From positions 1-64,000 of the forward strand of contig DATMYR010000008.1 in the NCBI GenBank assembly GCA_035560815.1: 64,000 nt of DNA. Direction: 5' to 3'. The notes under the pieces are model-generated. The model worked only from the letters and a program-made list of their open reading frames with translations, ran no database searches and was not told where the DNA came from. The DNA comes from UBA5314 sp035560815 (GTDB lineage Bacteria > Bacillota > Syntrophomonadia > Syntrophomonadales > Syntrophomonadaceae). Made by a program: the position numbers and the translations under genes. Shown here piece by piece: positions 33,899 through 41,518 of the stretch (positions are counted from its first letter, which is position 1; each line of letters opens with the position of its first letter).

Positions 33899-34507
33899 TT
33901 AGTCCTCCTTCAGGACCAGCCCTTCGCTAATCAAGTCAATAAATAAGGTTATTGTGTCCTCATATACCGCTTCACCGATTGTCTTCTTATGCAGAGACAA
34001 GAGGATTAGGGAGCGCAGCAAGCCAGTAATCGCCTCCGGTTTTTCTTTGCGTAAAATCCCCTGCGCCTGCCACTTCTCAATGAAAGGCAGTAAATCCGCA
34101 TGATCCTTATTAAAATGCTTCTCCAACTTCTCAGCGGGCAGCTTCCTTACCAGGATTCTCATAGAATCTTCCAGATAGAGTTGGGTCATTAGGGGATAAT
34201 TCTCCAGCATTTCTAAGGCGCTGCGCAGCAGCATTTTCAGGTATTCGCGAGGTCGGTTCTCATAGGGGGTTAAAACCAAAAAAAGCGCTGCCTTCAGCGC
34301 CTGTTCTTCCAGTTCCAATATCTCAAAATACAGCGCTTCCTTTGATTCATAGAAGTTGTAAAAGGAGCCCTGGGCGATACCGACTGCTCCGGTCAAATCT
34401 GCAATACCGGTCTTTTTCAGGCCATAGCCGCCAAAAAGCAGCCGCCCTTTTTCTATAAGTGCATCTTTAATTAAAACCTTTTCCCGTTCGTTGAATCCCT
34501 TGGGCAT
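33899..34507 (-). CDS. TetR-family repressor of the ABC exporter
   Basis: 202 residues. The HTH region is KGRLLFGGYGLKKTGIADLT with GAVGIAQGSFYNFYESKEAL. GGGAGG lies 8 nt before ATG. It is the first gene of a TetR / ATPase / permease operon and is preceded by a large palindrome (34520-34556). It probably represses the operon and responds to a compound the exporter removes. Confidence 0.93.
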   Translation of the reverse strand: MPKGFNEREKVLIKDALIEKGRLLFGGYGLKKTGIADLTGAVGIAQGSFYNFYESKEALYFEILELEEQALKAALFLVLTPYENRPREYLKMLLRSALEMLENYPLMTQLYLEDSMRILVRKLPAEKLEKHFNKDHADLLPFIEKWQAQGILRKEKPEAITGLLRSLILLSLHKKTIGEAVYEDTITLFIDLISEGLVLKED

Positions 34508-34519
34508 TGCGCGCCTCCC

Positions 34520-34556
34520 ATATATATGAATATATATTATTTATATTCATATATAT
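34520..34556. promoter_or_regulatory. Large palindrome, probable TetR operator
   Basis: Perfect 15-bp arms, ATATATATGAATATA (34520-34534) and TATATTCATATATAT (34542-34556), with a 7-bp centre, 13 bp upstream of the TetR start. The rest of the 310-bp gap up to 34817 holds no gene. A T7 run at about 34778 follows a weak CTTC/GAAG stem before the radical SAM gene. Confidence 0.7.
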
Positions 34557-34817
34557 CATAACATAATCAAACAACCATTCAACTGAAGAAATGTGCTTAG
34601 AGGTTAAGGGACGACTATGTCCAAGGTGAAGAGATTCCCCCAATAGCATAAATCGCATGAAGGAGGGGATGGTTGCCATCTAAAAGTTCCCCTATAAATT
34701 CACACTAAATCATGGTAAATTTATTCCAATACAGTATGTATCTGTAACAAAGAGGACTCCTTCGTGATGGGAAGCGTTTTTTTCGTGGATAAACTTCAAC
34801 TTTGAAGGGTATTTGAT

Positions 34818-36233
34818 ATGAAAGCAATACAAGAGAGTCTGCAAAATACGATACGGGATTACATTTTTATCGAATTCACCAACAGCCTTTGTCCGCATTG
34901 CTTGCAGGTAGTACCAGCTAAAGTTATCTTGAAGGACCATCGTATCTATCTTCTAGAATACTGCCCCGAGCATGGAGAACAAAGCTCCCTGTTAGAGGAG
35001 TCCGCCGATTATCACATGCGAAAAAGGAAATATGATAAACCGGGTACACCCATGCAGGTGCACACCAAAGTGGAAAAGGGCTGCCCTTTTGACTGCGGCA
35101 TTTGCCCGCAGCACGATCAGCATGCCTGCATCGGATTGATTGAAATTACCAATCGCTGCAACCTGCATTGTCCCTTTTGTTATGCGGACGCAGGAGACGG
35201 AGAGTTTCTGCCTCTGGAAATCATTGAGCAGATGATGGATTTTTTCCAAGAGTCAGAAGGGGGCCAGGCTGAGATCCTACAGATCAGCGGCGGAGAGCCT
35301 ACCCTCCACCCTGATATTCATAAAATCCTGCACTTGGCCAAGAGCAAGAATTTTAAATATGTGATGCTGAATACTAATGGCATTCGGATTGCGGAAGATG
35401 ATGAATTTGTGCAAACCCTCTCCCAGTTTGTGGGGGGCTTTGAAATCTATCTTCAGTTTGACGGACTAAAGGAATCCAGCTATATAGGCATGAGAGGTCA
35501 GAACCTCTTGGATAAAAAGCGAACCGCCATAGACAAGCTGTCCAGCTGCAAGATTCCCACCACCCTGGTTGCGACCATCGCCCCGGGAATCAATGATCAG
35601 GAAGTCGGGTCGTTATTCCTCTTCGCTTTATCACAAGCCTGTGTCAGGGGGATCAATTATCAACCCCTGGCTTTTTTCGGCAGAACCGCCTCAACGCCAG
35701 GGGAAGATCGGATTACCTTATCCGGGATTCTCCGGCGCCTGGAGGACCAAAGCAGCGGCATGTTAAGAATGGACGACTTTATCCCTTTGCCCTGTAATGT
35801 GGAGCGGATCGCCATGACCTATCTCTATCGAACATCAAAGGGCGGATTTACCCCTCTTACCAGAGACACCCGAATACAAGATTATCTGCATTTAATTAAC
35901 AATACTTTTGTGTTTACGATTGAAGATGCCTTAAAAAGCGCGGGAGGGAGTGTTCAGGATATCACCACCAGCTGTGAATGCCTGAAGTTTTTGCAGGATT
36001 TCCGGCATATCGTTCCCTTTAACTTCTTTTCAAAAAACAAAGAACAGAAAATGGAATACATCGACCAGAACACGTTCCGGATCAGTGTTTCATCCTTTTT
36101 GGATGCGTATAATTTTGATACCAAGTCCATGCAGAAGGAGTGTGTTCATGTTATAACTCCCGATCTAAAAAAAATCCCGTTTTCAGCCTACAATACCATT
36201 CACAGAGGATGCAGCCATGAAAACCATTTCTGA
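34818..36233 (+). CDS. Radical SAM enzyme of the Tes (tetraether lipid synthase) type
   Basis: 471 residues. The rSAM motif is TNRCNLHCPFCYA: C114-x3-C118-x2-C121, with GGEP at 158-161. N-terminal C25xxC28 and C49PEH52 look like a rubredoxin-type metal site. C89-x3-C93-x2-C96PQH and C104 precede the core just as in archaeal tetraether synthase (MJ0619 type), whose family I recall as having several FeS clusters plus a rubredoxin-like iron. The C-terminal FRISVSSFLDAYNFD and ECVHVITPD also match. Some C-terminal cysteines I expect in the family are missing (only C326, C386, C388, C442 remain nearby). In archaea such enzymes join lipid tails by C-C bonds. First gene of a five-gene operon. A lipid substrate is inference. 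Confidence 0.82.
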   Translation: MKAIQESLQNTIRDYIFIEFTNSLCPHCLQVVPAKVILKDHRIYLLEYCPEHGEQSSLLEESADYHMRKRKYDKPGTPMQVHTKVEKGCPFDCGICPQHDQHACIGLIEITNRCNLHCPFCYADAGDGEFLPLEIIEQMMDFFQESEGGQAEILQISGGEPTLHPDIHKILHLAKSKNFKYVMLNTNGIRIAEDDEFVQTLSQFVGGFEIYLQFDGLKESSYIGMRGQNLLDKKRTAIDKLSSCKIPTTLVATIAPGINDQEVGSLFLFALSQACVRGINYQPLAFFGRTASTPGEDRITLSGILRRLEDQSSGMLRMDDFIPLPCNVERIAMTYLYRTSKGGFTPLTRDTRIQDYLHLINNTFVFTIEDALKSAGGSVQDITTSCECLKFLQDFRHIVPFNFFSKNKEQKMEYIDQNTFRISVSSFLDAYNFDTKSMQKECVHVITPDLKKIPFSAYNTIHRGCSHENHF

Positions 36234-36849
36234 GCCGGGGCTGTTTTACCTGGGTATTCAAGCTATTCTCGGACTGTCTGTGCTTTGTCTGTCAATTTTT
36301 ATTCTTATGGACTTTTTGTTCTTTGCCCAGCGCCAGAATGTCGTAAGAGAAAAGAGATCCATTGTCGATACCGGAACTATGGCTCTGTTTTTACTGCTCT
36401 TTTATTTAATTCTCCTGCGAGGCTGGGGCGTTATAGCCATTCCGATCACCTGGCTGAAAAACTGCCTTATGATTCTGGGGGCATTGATGGTGGTCTGCGG
36501 GTGCATCCTTAATATTTATGGGAGATGGAGCCTGGGTAAAAACTGGGCCAATCAAATAAAGATATATGGAGACCACACTTTGGTCCGCACCGGCATGTAC
36601 CAGGTGATACGGCATCCTCTCTATGCGACCATCATATTGATGTTTTTAGGAGCAGGCCTGGTCTATCGTAATAGCGCGGCGCTGCTGGCCGTCATAGTTA
36701 TTTTTGTTCCGTTTATGTATTATCGCGCCCGACAGGAAGAAACTCTTTTAGAGCAAAGGTTTCCTCAATATGAAGAATACCGGCGGGAGACCGGTATGTT
36801 TTTCCCGAAAATAATAAAAACCAGGAGGGGAAATCAATGGTTGAATTAA
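36217..36849 (+). CDS. Isoprenylcysteine carboxyl methyltransferase (ICMT)-fold membrane protein
   Basis: 210 residues, about five TM helices. The C-terminal ICMT/PEMT motif is clear: LVRTGMYQVIRHPLYATIIL followed by YYRARQEETLLEQRFPQYEE and YRRETGMFFP. This part binds S-adenosylmethionine in ICMT and phospholipid methyltransferases. It overlaps the radical SAM gene by 17 bp, so the two are translationally coupled. In bacteria such proteins methylate lipids or small molecules, or are reductases of similar fold; the true reaction is unknown. With the radical SAM partner a lipid-directed methylation is plausible. Confidence 0.88.
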   Translation: MKTISEPGLFYLGIQAILGLSVLCLSIFILMDFLFFAQRQNVVREKRSIVDTGTMALFLLLFYLILLRGWGVIAIPITWLKNCLMILGALMVVCGCILNIYGRWSLGKNWANQIKIYGDHTLVRTGMYQVIRHPLYATIILMFLGAGLVYRNSAALLAVIVIFVPFMYYRARQEETLLEQRFPQYEEYRRETGMFFPKIIKTRRGNQWLN

Positions 36850-37304
36850 GACCTGTAGAGGTCCCTAACGCTTCATTTAATTTCTGCAAATTTACTATTT
36901 CTATTTTGCTGTGGGTCTCTCTCATCCTGCAGAGCAAGCTTTTGGTGACCATCATTTTGGGGCTTTTGGTCCTGTCAGCCATCCTGAAAGTGAGGAACGC
37001 CCCGCTGGTCTTCCTCTACACCCATACCCTTAACAGAATCTTCCCTTCCCCACCCATCATCCTGGATGAAAACGCTGTCAGGTTCACTCATATTGTGGGA
37101 GCGGCTTTTGCGACCAATGCTGTGGTATTTCTATACTTCATTCATCCGCTGACCGGTTGGATTATCACCGGGGTGCTGGCTGCTCTCAAGACCTCCGGAG
37201 CCTTCGGCCTTTGCGGAGCTATGAAATTGTACAGCTGTATGAATAATCCCGATGGCCAGTGCTGCCGGACCGGCAGCCGCATCAAGAAATATCACTGCGG
37301 TTAG
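36837..37304 (+). CDS. DUF4395 membrane protein
   Basis: 155 residues. The N-terminal VELRPVEVPNASFNFCKFTI, then two TM helices, then NRIFPSPPIILDENAVRFTH (DUF4395-like, with conserved P-x-x-x-x-x-E/N-x-x-R-F), then two more TM helices and a Cys-rich tail (CGAMKLYSCM, QCCR, YHCG). DUF4395 has no assigned function but often sits with thioredoxin or lipid genes. It overlaps the ICMT gene by 13 bp. Confidence 0.82.
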   Translation: MVELRPVEVPNASFNFCKFTISILLWVSLILQSKLLVTIILGLLVLSAILKVRNAPLVFLYTHTLNRIFPSPPIILDENAVRFTHIVGAAFATNAVVFLYFIHPLTGWIITGVLAALKTSGAFGLCGAMKLYSCMNNPDGQCCRTGSRIKKYHCG

Positions 37305-37354
37305 CATTCCGAGAGGAGTAGAGGGCAATCAGTGAAAACTGGGGATTAAAACCG

Positions 37355-38086
37355 GTGCTTTTTTATATTGGCAGGCTTCCCGTTGATTCTTATCCAGTTA
37401 TGGTTTTTCTGGCCCTGGTAGTTGGGATAGCAGCATACATCCTGCAGCTGCGCAAAGATCAGATTCACAGTCCCAATGCTTTGTATATTGCACTTTTCGC
37501 TATTACCGGGGGCATTATCGGCGCCAAACTGCCCATTATTATCATCTACTGGAAAGAGCTGAGTCTTAGGCCCCAGTCTCTGGATATACTGTTATCGGGT
37601 AAGACCATCGTTGGTGGGCTTATCGGCGGAACTGTAGGAACCTATTTGGCTAAGAAGATTTTTCATATTCAAGAACGTCTGGGCAATCAACTGGCTATTC
37701 CGGTGGCTTTGGCTATGGCTGTAGGGCGCATCGGCTGCCTGCTTAGAGGCTGCTGCTATGGAAAAGCAACCCTGCTGCCCTGGGGCATTGACCTGGGGGA
37801 TCATATATACCGCCACCCTACCCAGATCTATGAAATGTTATTTGATCTCATGCTGGTGGTCTATTTGAGCTGGCGAAAAGCCAGAGGGGTGAAGCCGGGA
37901 GAATTGTTTACTATTTTTCTGAACTGCTATTTAACATTTCGTTTCTTCCTGGAATTTATAAGAGTGGAACCAGTGTCCATTCTGGGCTTGACGGATTTTC
38001 AATTACTATGTGTCGTTAGTCTGCTCTATATTAACCGTAAACTGGTATTTTCAGCATTTAAGAGAAAGAAGGTGCAGGGACTATGA
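37355..38086 (+). CDS. Lgt-like (prolipoprotein diacylglyceryl transferase family) membrane protein
   Basis: 243 residues from GTG 37355 (no ATG; in-frame TAG at 37319). Seven or so TM helices. Lgt-family motifs: TGGIIGAKLPIII, GKTIVGGLIGGTVG, GRIGCLLRGCCYGKAT (Lgt has GRxGNFxNxExxGRxT) and HPTQIYEMLFDL. The GCCYG form marks a paralogue subgroup, not housekeeping Lgt, so transfer of diacylglyceryl to lipoproteins is doubtful. A related glycerolipid headgroup or tail reaction is possible. Fourth gene of the radical SAM operon. Confidence 0.85.
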   Translation: MLFYIGRLPVDSYPVMVFLALVVGIAAYILQLRKDQIHSPNALYIALFAITGGIIGAKLPIIIIYWKELSLRPQSLDILLSGKTIVGGLIGGTVGTYLAKKIFHIQERLGNQLAIPVALAMAVGRIGCLLRGCCYGKATLLPWGIDLGDHIYRHPTQIYEMLFDLMLVVYLSWRKARGVKPGELFTIFLNCYLTFRFFLEFIRVEPVSILGLTDFQLLCVVSLLYINRKLVFSAFKRKKVQGL

Positions 38087-38433
38087 ATGAATTCCCCAGC
38101 GAATCCGACCAGGAGGAAAGCTTACGGGAGGCCAATCCCCCAGATAATCCGGTAAAAGGGCATCGGGTCCGGGAGATACTTTTGGGCATCGGATTATCGG
38201 CAGCCGTCTACCTGCTCACTATGGGAGCTTTTTCTATCGGTAGTTCCGAAATCATCCTGGGATTGATGATAATATGTATCCTGGCTGCTGCTGCAATGGT
38301 CAATGTAAAGTTGTTTAAAAGCAATCATTTTTCGGCAGCTATGCTTATGTTAATCTTCACATCTCCATTTTATTTGTTCGGATTAATTGTTGGTCCCTGT
38401 ACACTGCTCTCATTAACTAAGATCGGCATCTGA
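38083..38433 (+). CDS. Small 3-TM protein, last gene of the radical SAM operon
   Basis: 116 residues. It starts with ATGA overlapping the Lgt-like stop. The hydrophilic N-terminus (NEFPSESDQEESLREANPP) is followed by three TM segments: ILLGIGLSAAVYLLTMG, IILGLMIICILAAAAMV and AAMLMLIFTSPFYLFGLIVG. No family recognised. Its last 64 bp overlap the 3' end of the convergent nitrilase-like gene. Confidence 0.75.
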   Translation: MNEFPSESDQEESLREANPPDNPVKGHRVREILLGIGLSAAVYLLTMGAFSIGSSEIILGLMIICILAAAAMVNVKLFKSNHFSAAMLMLIFTSPFYLFGLIVGPCTLLSLTKIGI

Positions 38434-40316
38434 AAGATACCCGGTTTGTGCTGGAAATTGCTGTTAGCGGAGATATGACTGGCTTTTCGCGCATCCTGTA
38501 ATTCGCTCATAGCCACAGTGTGAACCGATATTCCTTCCGCTGCCACTCCGGCACTCAGCAAGGTCTGCCGGTGGCCCGGTGTTTTAATGGGGCCGAATAT
38601 CCCACTCCCACCATATTGAGCGACATTGCACATGACGATGTACTGATAGTAGCGATGACTGTCTGCGATGCAGCAACGTTCATAGAGTTGACTGTCCGGG
38701 TTATTGGCAACAATAAACAGGATGTCGGGAGGCATTTCGTGGGAAGCATCCCGGTTGATCCGATGGACAATATCATAATGACTGTAATCGTAGCAAATCA
38801 ACACTCCGAAATCCCAATGACCTGGATACGAAAAACGAAGCAGCTTGTTTCCCTTTTCCATTTCGAAATATCCCGGTTCACCACCATCAACAGCAGGAAG
38901 GCGGGCATCATACTGTGATCGCGTTAATTTGTCATATTGAAAGCGCTTTACTCCTCCGCTTTCAGAGGGGACATAGATAAAGCAGCGGTTGGCACCATGC
39001 GCCTGCTCTGGCTGCCGAATGTCTGCCAGTTGAGTGTCGAATTCAACCCCCCCGATGATAATGGTATGAAACCTCCGGGCAAATTCCTTCAAATCCTCTT
39101 CTACGGCCATCGGAAGGAATACTTCGGGAAACACCAGGAAATCCAGTTTTTGGCTGCTCAACTCCAGTTTTTCAGAAAGAAATCTAAGGTGGTTTTGAAT
39201 GTCTTTAATGAAACGAGGAGCATCCTGGGCAGAAGAAATGCAGTAATAGTTGTCGATATAGTCTGCCGCTTCCAGGCATAGTAAATGAGCCACCCCGATA
39301 TTCACTTCCCCTTGGTATTTTGGCGAGACATAACCCATCTTTTCGAGATCAATGTTAACCAGGAAATCGCTGGATTGCAGTTTTATTTTGAAGTCAGGCT
39401 GTCCTTCGCTCAGAAATTCTTCGCTGGGTTGAATGGGAATCCAGGGACAAGTGATGTCAAAATCGTTGCTTTCTTCCTTATTTTTATTACGAAGCGTTCT
39501 TAGATCTGCCAGGGGAAGATCAACCTCCAAAAAGGCACTGGTTTCACCCTGCGTGTAGGCGATCGCGCCCCCCAGAGTCTGGGATGCCTTTCGAGGCCCA
39601 TTATAACGGAAAGGAGCAAAAACTCCGCTTCCGCCGTAGTTGCCGATATTCGAAATAATTACAAAGCAAGAAAAACGATGAATGTCTGCCAGGGCGTATT
39701 GCATAAATAAGCGGGTGGCGGGATTAAAAGATGACACCACCAGGATTTCAATATCGTATTCCATTAGTTCTTTTAAAATATCGGCATTGGTATAATCATG
39801 ACAGCTGATCACGCCCAAATTACCAATAGGAGTAGAAAAAACATGGACATCGCTGCCGCGATAGAGCTTTGCCTTTGCATAGTATTTCAGGTCTTCCTCG
39901 GAGAAAGAAATCTGGTTAACAATGACCGGGTCATGCCCTGGTGCGATTACGGCCACTGAATTGGTTGTCTTCCCGCTGTCTCCCTGTACATAGTGTCCCA
40001 GCCGGGCGATGATAATCTGTCGATCTCTATCCGCATGTTCTTGAAAGAGATCCAACGATATTTTGTTCCCGGGATGTTCAGATATCATAACCATATCAGC
40101 ATTTTCCTGAACGCGGGCCAGGATAGCGAGAACATGGCTTCTTAATTCTGCCCCATTGTCACTGTCATGAATTCGTCCCACATAAAGCCCATGCCCAGCA
40201 GTTTTCCCGATAGTTCGTTCCGGGTATAGCTCCTGAATAAGAGTTACCTTGATATCCTCCTCCTGGTTTTCCGCTTTACGGGCGAAAGTAAGGCTATGTT
40301 TTCTGACCTGGAACAT
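38370..40316 (-). CDS. Tandem nitrilase (carbon-nitrogen hydrolase) domain protein
   Basis: 648 residues with two nitrilase-superfamily units. Unit 2 has a complete Glu-Lys-Cys set: LDFLVFPEVFLP (E398), FQYDKLTRSQYD (K463) and GVLICYDYSHYDI (C508). Unit 1 has MVMISEHPG (E80), YYAKAKLYRG (K148/K150) and GVISCHDYTNADI (C172). Both units share the YGGSG(V/I)F segment near their ends. No signal peptide. Single-chain double nitrilases are unusual; substrates could be amides, nitriles or N-acyl groups (Lnt also belongs here, but this protein has no TM helices). It is convergent with the radical SAM operon and overlaps it by 64 bp. Confidence 0.82.
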   Translation of the reverse strand: MFQVRKHSLTFARKAENQEEDIKVTLIQELYPERTIGKTAGHGLYVGRIHDSDNGAELRSHVLAILARVQENADMVMISEHPGNKISLDLFQEHADRDRQIIIARLGHYVQGDSGKTTNSVAVIAPGHDPVIVNQISFSEEDLKYYAKAKLYRGSDVHVFSTPIGNLGVISCHDYTNADILKELMEYDIEILVVSSFNPATRLFMQYALADIHRFSCFVIISNIGNYGGSGVFAPFRYNGPRKASQTLGGAIAYTQGETSAFLEVDLPLADLRTLRNKNKEESNDFDITCPWIPIQPSEEFLSEGQPDFKIKLQSSDFLVNIDLEKMGYVSPKYQGEVNIGVAHLLCLEAADYIDNYYCISSAQDAPRFIKDIQNHLRFLSEKLELSSQKLDFLVFPEVFLPMAVEEDLKEFARRFHTIIIGGVEFDTQLADIRQPEQAHGANRCFIYVPSESGGVKRFQYDKLTRSQYDARLPAVDGGEPGYFEMEKGNKLLRFSYPGHWDFGVLICYDYSHYDIVHRINRDASHEMPPDILFIVANNPDSQLYERCCIADSHRYYQYIVMCNVAQYGGSGIFGPIKTPGHRQTLLSAGVAAEGISVHTVAMSELQDARKASHISANSNFQHKPGIFQMPILVNESSVQGPTINPNK

Positions 40317-40472
40317 ATGTAATAACCCCTTTGATGGTCAATCATCTGTTGATTTCCTATTATTACCTTATATCATAGCCTCTGCAATTAATCCAGTGGG
40401 ACAGCACAATAGGAACGTAAACTGCAGATGTTTCGGGATGCCCACAAGTCTAAGGCACTAAACCTGCCGAGC

Positions 40473-40529
40473 GATTTTATAAAGATTTTATAAGCAGTTT
40501 ATGGGCAGTTTAACTTTGTTTCATACAAT
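40473..40529 (+). promoter_or_regulatory. Response-regulator-type promoter with four 11-bp direct repeats
   Basis: Units GATTTTATAAA, GATTTTATAAG, CAGTTTATGGG and CAGTTTAACTT occupy 40473-40516 in exact 11-bp steps, ending just upstream of a -10 TACAAT (40524-40529). There is no good -35. Direct repeats one helical turn apart replacing the -35 are typical of promoters activated by OmpR/PhoB-family regulators; one is encoded at 42712. Confidence 0.65.
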
Positions 40530-40560
40530 GATCTGGTAATAATAAAAGGAGGTCATAAGG

Positions 40561-41211
40561 ATGAACAAAATCAAACTGCTCTATGATGTGGCCAAAGTGA
40601 TGAAAGAGAAAAATACGCTGGCAGGCACGATCAACGTTCGAGGGACCAAGGACGAGGTTGAAGCTCTCCTGTTTACCAATGAATTTAGCAAAGATTTAGC
40701 CAGCGGCTGGACCCGGGCTAAAATTACCACCATCATCGACCATGACGGTAAGCAGCTGAAACATGAAAGTACGACAGAATTCAAGCGGGGTGAAGGATCC
40801 GAGCAGGGGCATTGCGGCTGCATGAAGCACCATCATTTTCATAGTGGCCACGCACAGATGCATGGCTGCGGGATCAAAGGAAAGCTTGACCGGTTTATGT
40901 TTGCACTCAATGCTCTAGACAATATGAAGATCCTGGAGCAGGAGGACAACAGCCTCCTGGTTACCCTTGATTTAACCGAAATTCCCGCTGATTTGAAAGA
41001 AGCTCTTCAGGAGAAGATGATGCACCAGCATCCCGGTCAGCACAATTTTATGGCTGGACGCCACTCACTGGAGAGCGCTGCTCTGGAATGCAGGATCAAC
41101 AAGAAGTATGAAGTGGAGGCAATCACGGCAAAAATTAAGGGGAAGCACCTGGATGAAAAGGATGCCTCCCATGATGTGGCCCTCGATGCCGCTATACGTT
41201 TTTCCTATTAA
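40561..41211 (+). CDS. His/Cys-rich protein of unknown function, upstream of two-component system
   Basis: 216 residues, AGGAGGTCATAAG site. No signal peptide or TM segment. Residues about 83-102 are metal-binding in character: HCGCMKHHHFHSGHAQMHGCG-like, with 3-4 Cys and 7 or more His; another His cluster is MMHQHPGQH. Flanking regions are alpha/beta (FTNEFSKDLASGWTRAKITT; LVTLDLTEIPADLKEAL). I recognise no family. Its position under a regulator-type promoter and next to a two-component system suggests a metal-buffering or sensing role, which is inference. Confidence 0.7.
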   Translation: MNKIKLLYDVAKVMKEKNTLAGTINVRGTKDEVEALLFTNEFSKDLASGWTRAKITTIIDHDGKQLKHESTTEFKRGEGSEQGHCGCMKHHHFHSGHAQMHGCGIKGKLDRFMFALNALDNMKILEQEDNSLLVTLDLTEIPADLKEALQEKMMHQHPGQHNFMAGRHSLESAALECRINKKYEVEAITAKIKGKHLDEKDASHDVALDAAIRFSY

Positions 41212-41263
41212 GGTATTCTGATTGGCTTAAAGCAATTAGTGGACAAATAATGCATAACCGGTA

Positions 41264-41292
41264 AGCACCACTGGGAATGGCTCCGTGGTGCT
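41264..41292 (+). terminator. Hairpin after the His/Cys-rich gene
   Basis: AGCACCAC (41264-41271) pairs with GTGGTGCT (41285-41292). There is no T-run, so it may be a processing or stabilising element within the operon rather than a true terminator. Confidence 0.4.
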
Positions 41293-41318
41293 GCCGGAAT
41301 GTAAAGGAAGTGTATGCG

Positions 41319-41471
41319 TTGGAGACAGTGATCCTGGTATTGCTCTTCATAACTCTTTTTTCCTATTTGAGTTATAAGGTCTACTGTTTCCTGTCCAGCG
41401 GAGAAATAAATCCCTGCTGCCGCAGCGATGACTGCCCCTGGAAAGACCGGTGCAGGGGCACAATCAAGTGA
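41319..41471 (+). CDS. Small Cys-rich single-TM protein
   Basis: 50 codons from TTG 41319, with AAGGAAG upstream; an in-frame ATG at 41277 lies in the loop of a hairpin and lacks a site. One TM helix (VILVLLFITLFSYLSYKVYC) then a Cys-rich tail with CC...C...C (PCCRSDDCPWKDRCRG). The layout is like the FeoB-associated Cys-rich proteins (PF12669) but the match is loose. It sits between the His/Cys-rich gene and the kinase gene. Confidence 0.6.
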   Translation: METVILVLLFITLFSYLSYKVYCFLSSGEINPCCRSDDCPWKDRCRGTIK

Positions 41472-41518
41472 TTCCTTGAAAAGAGGAGAAAATTACCGCG
41501 CCTCCGGCTGGCGGTGTT

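Noticed and set aside
41277..41318. ATG 41277 as start of the small Cys-rich protein
   Set aside because: It falls in the loop of a hairpin without a ribosome site; TTG 41319 is better placed.
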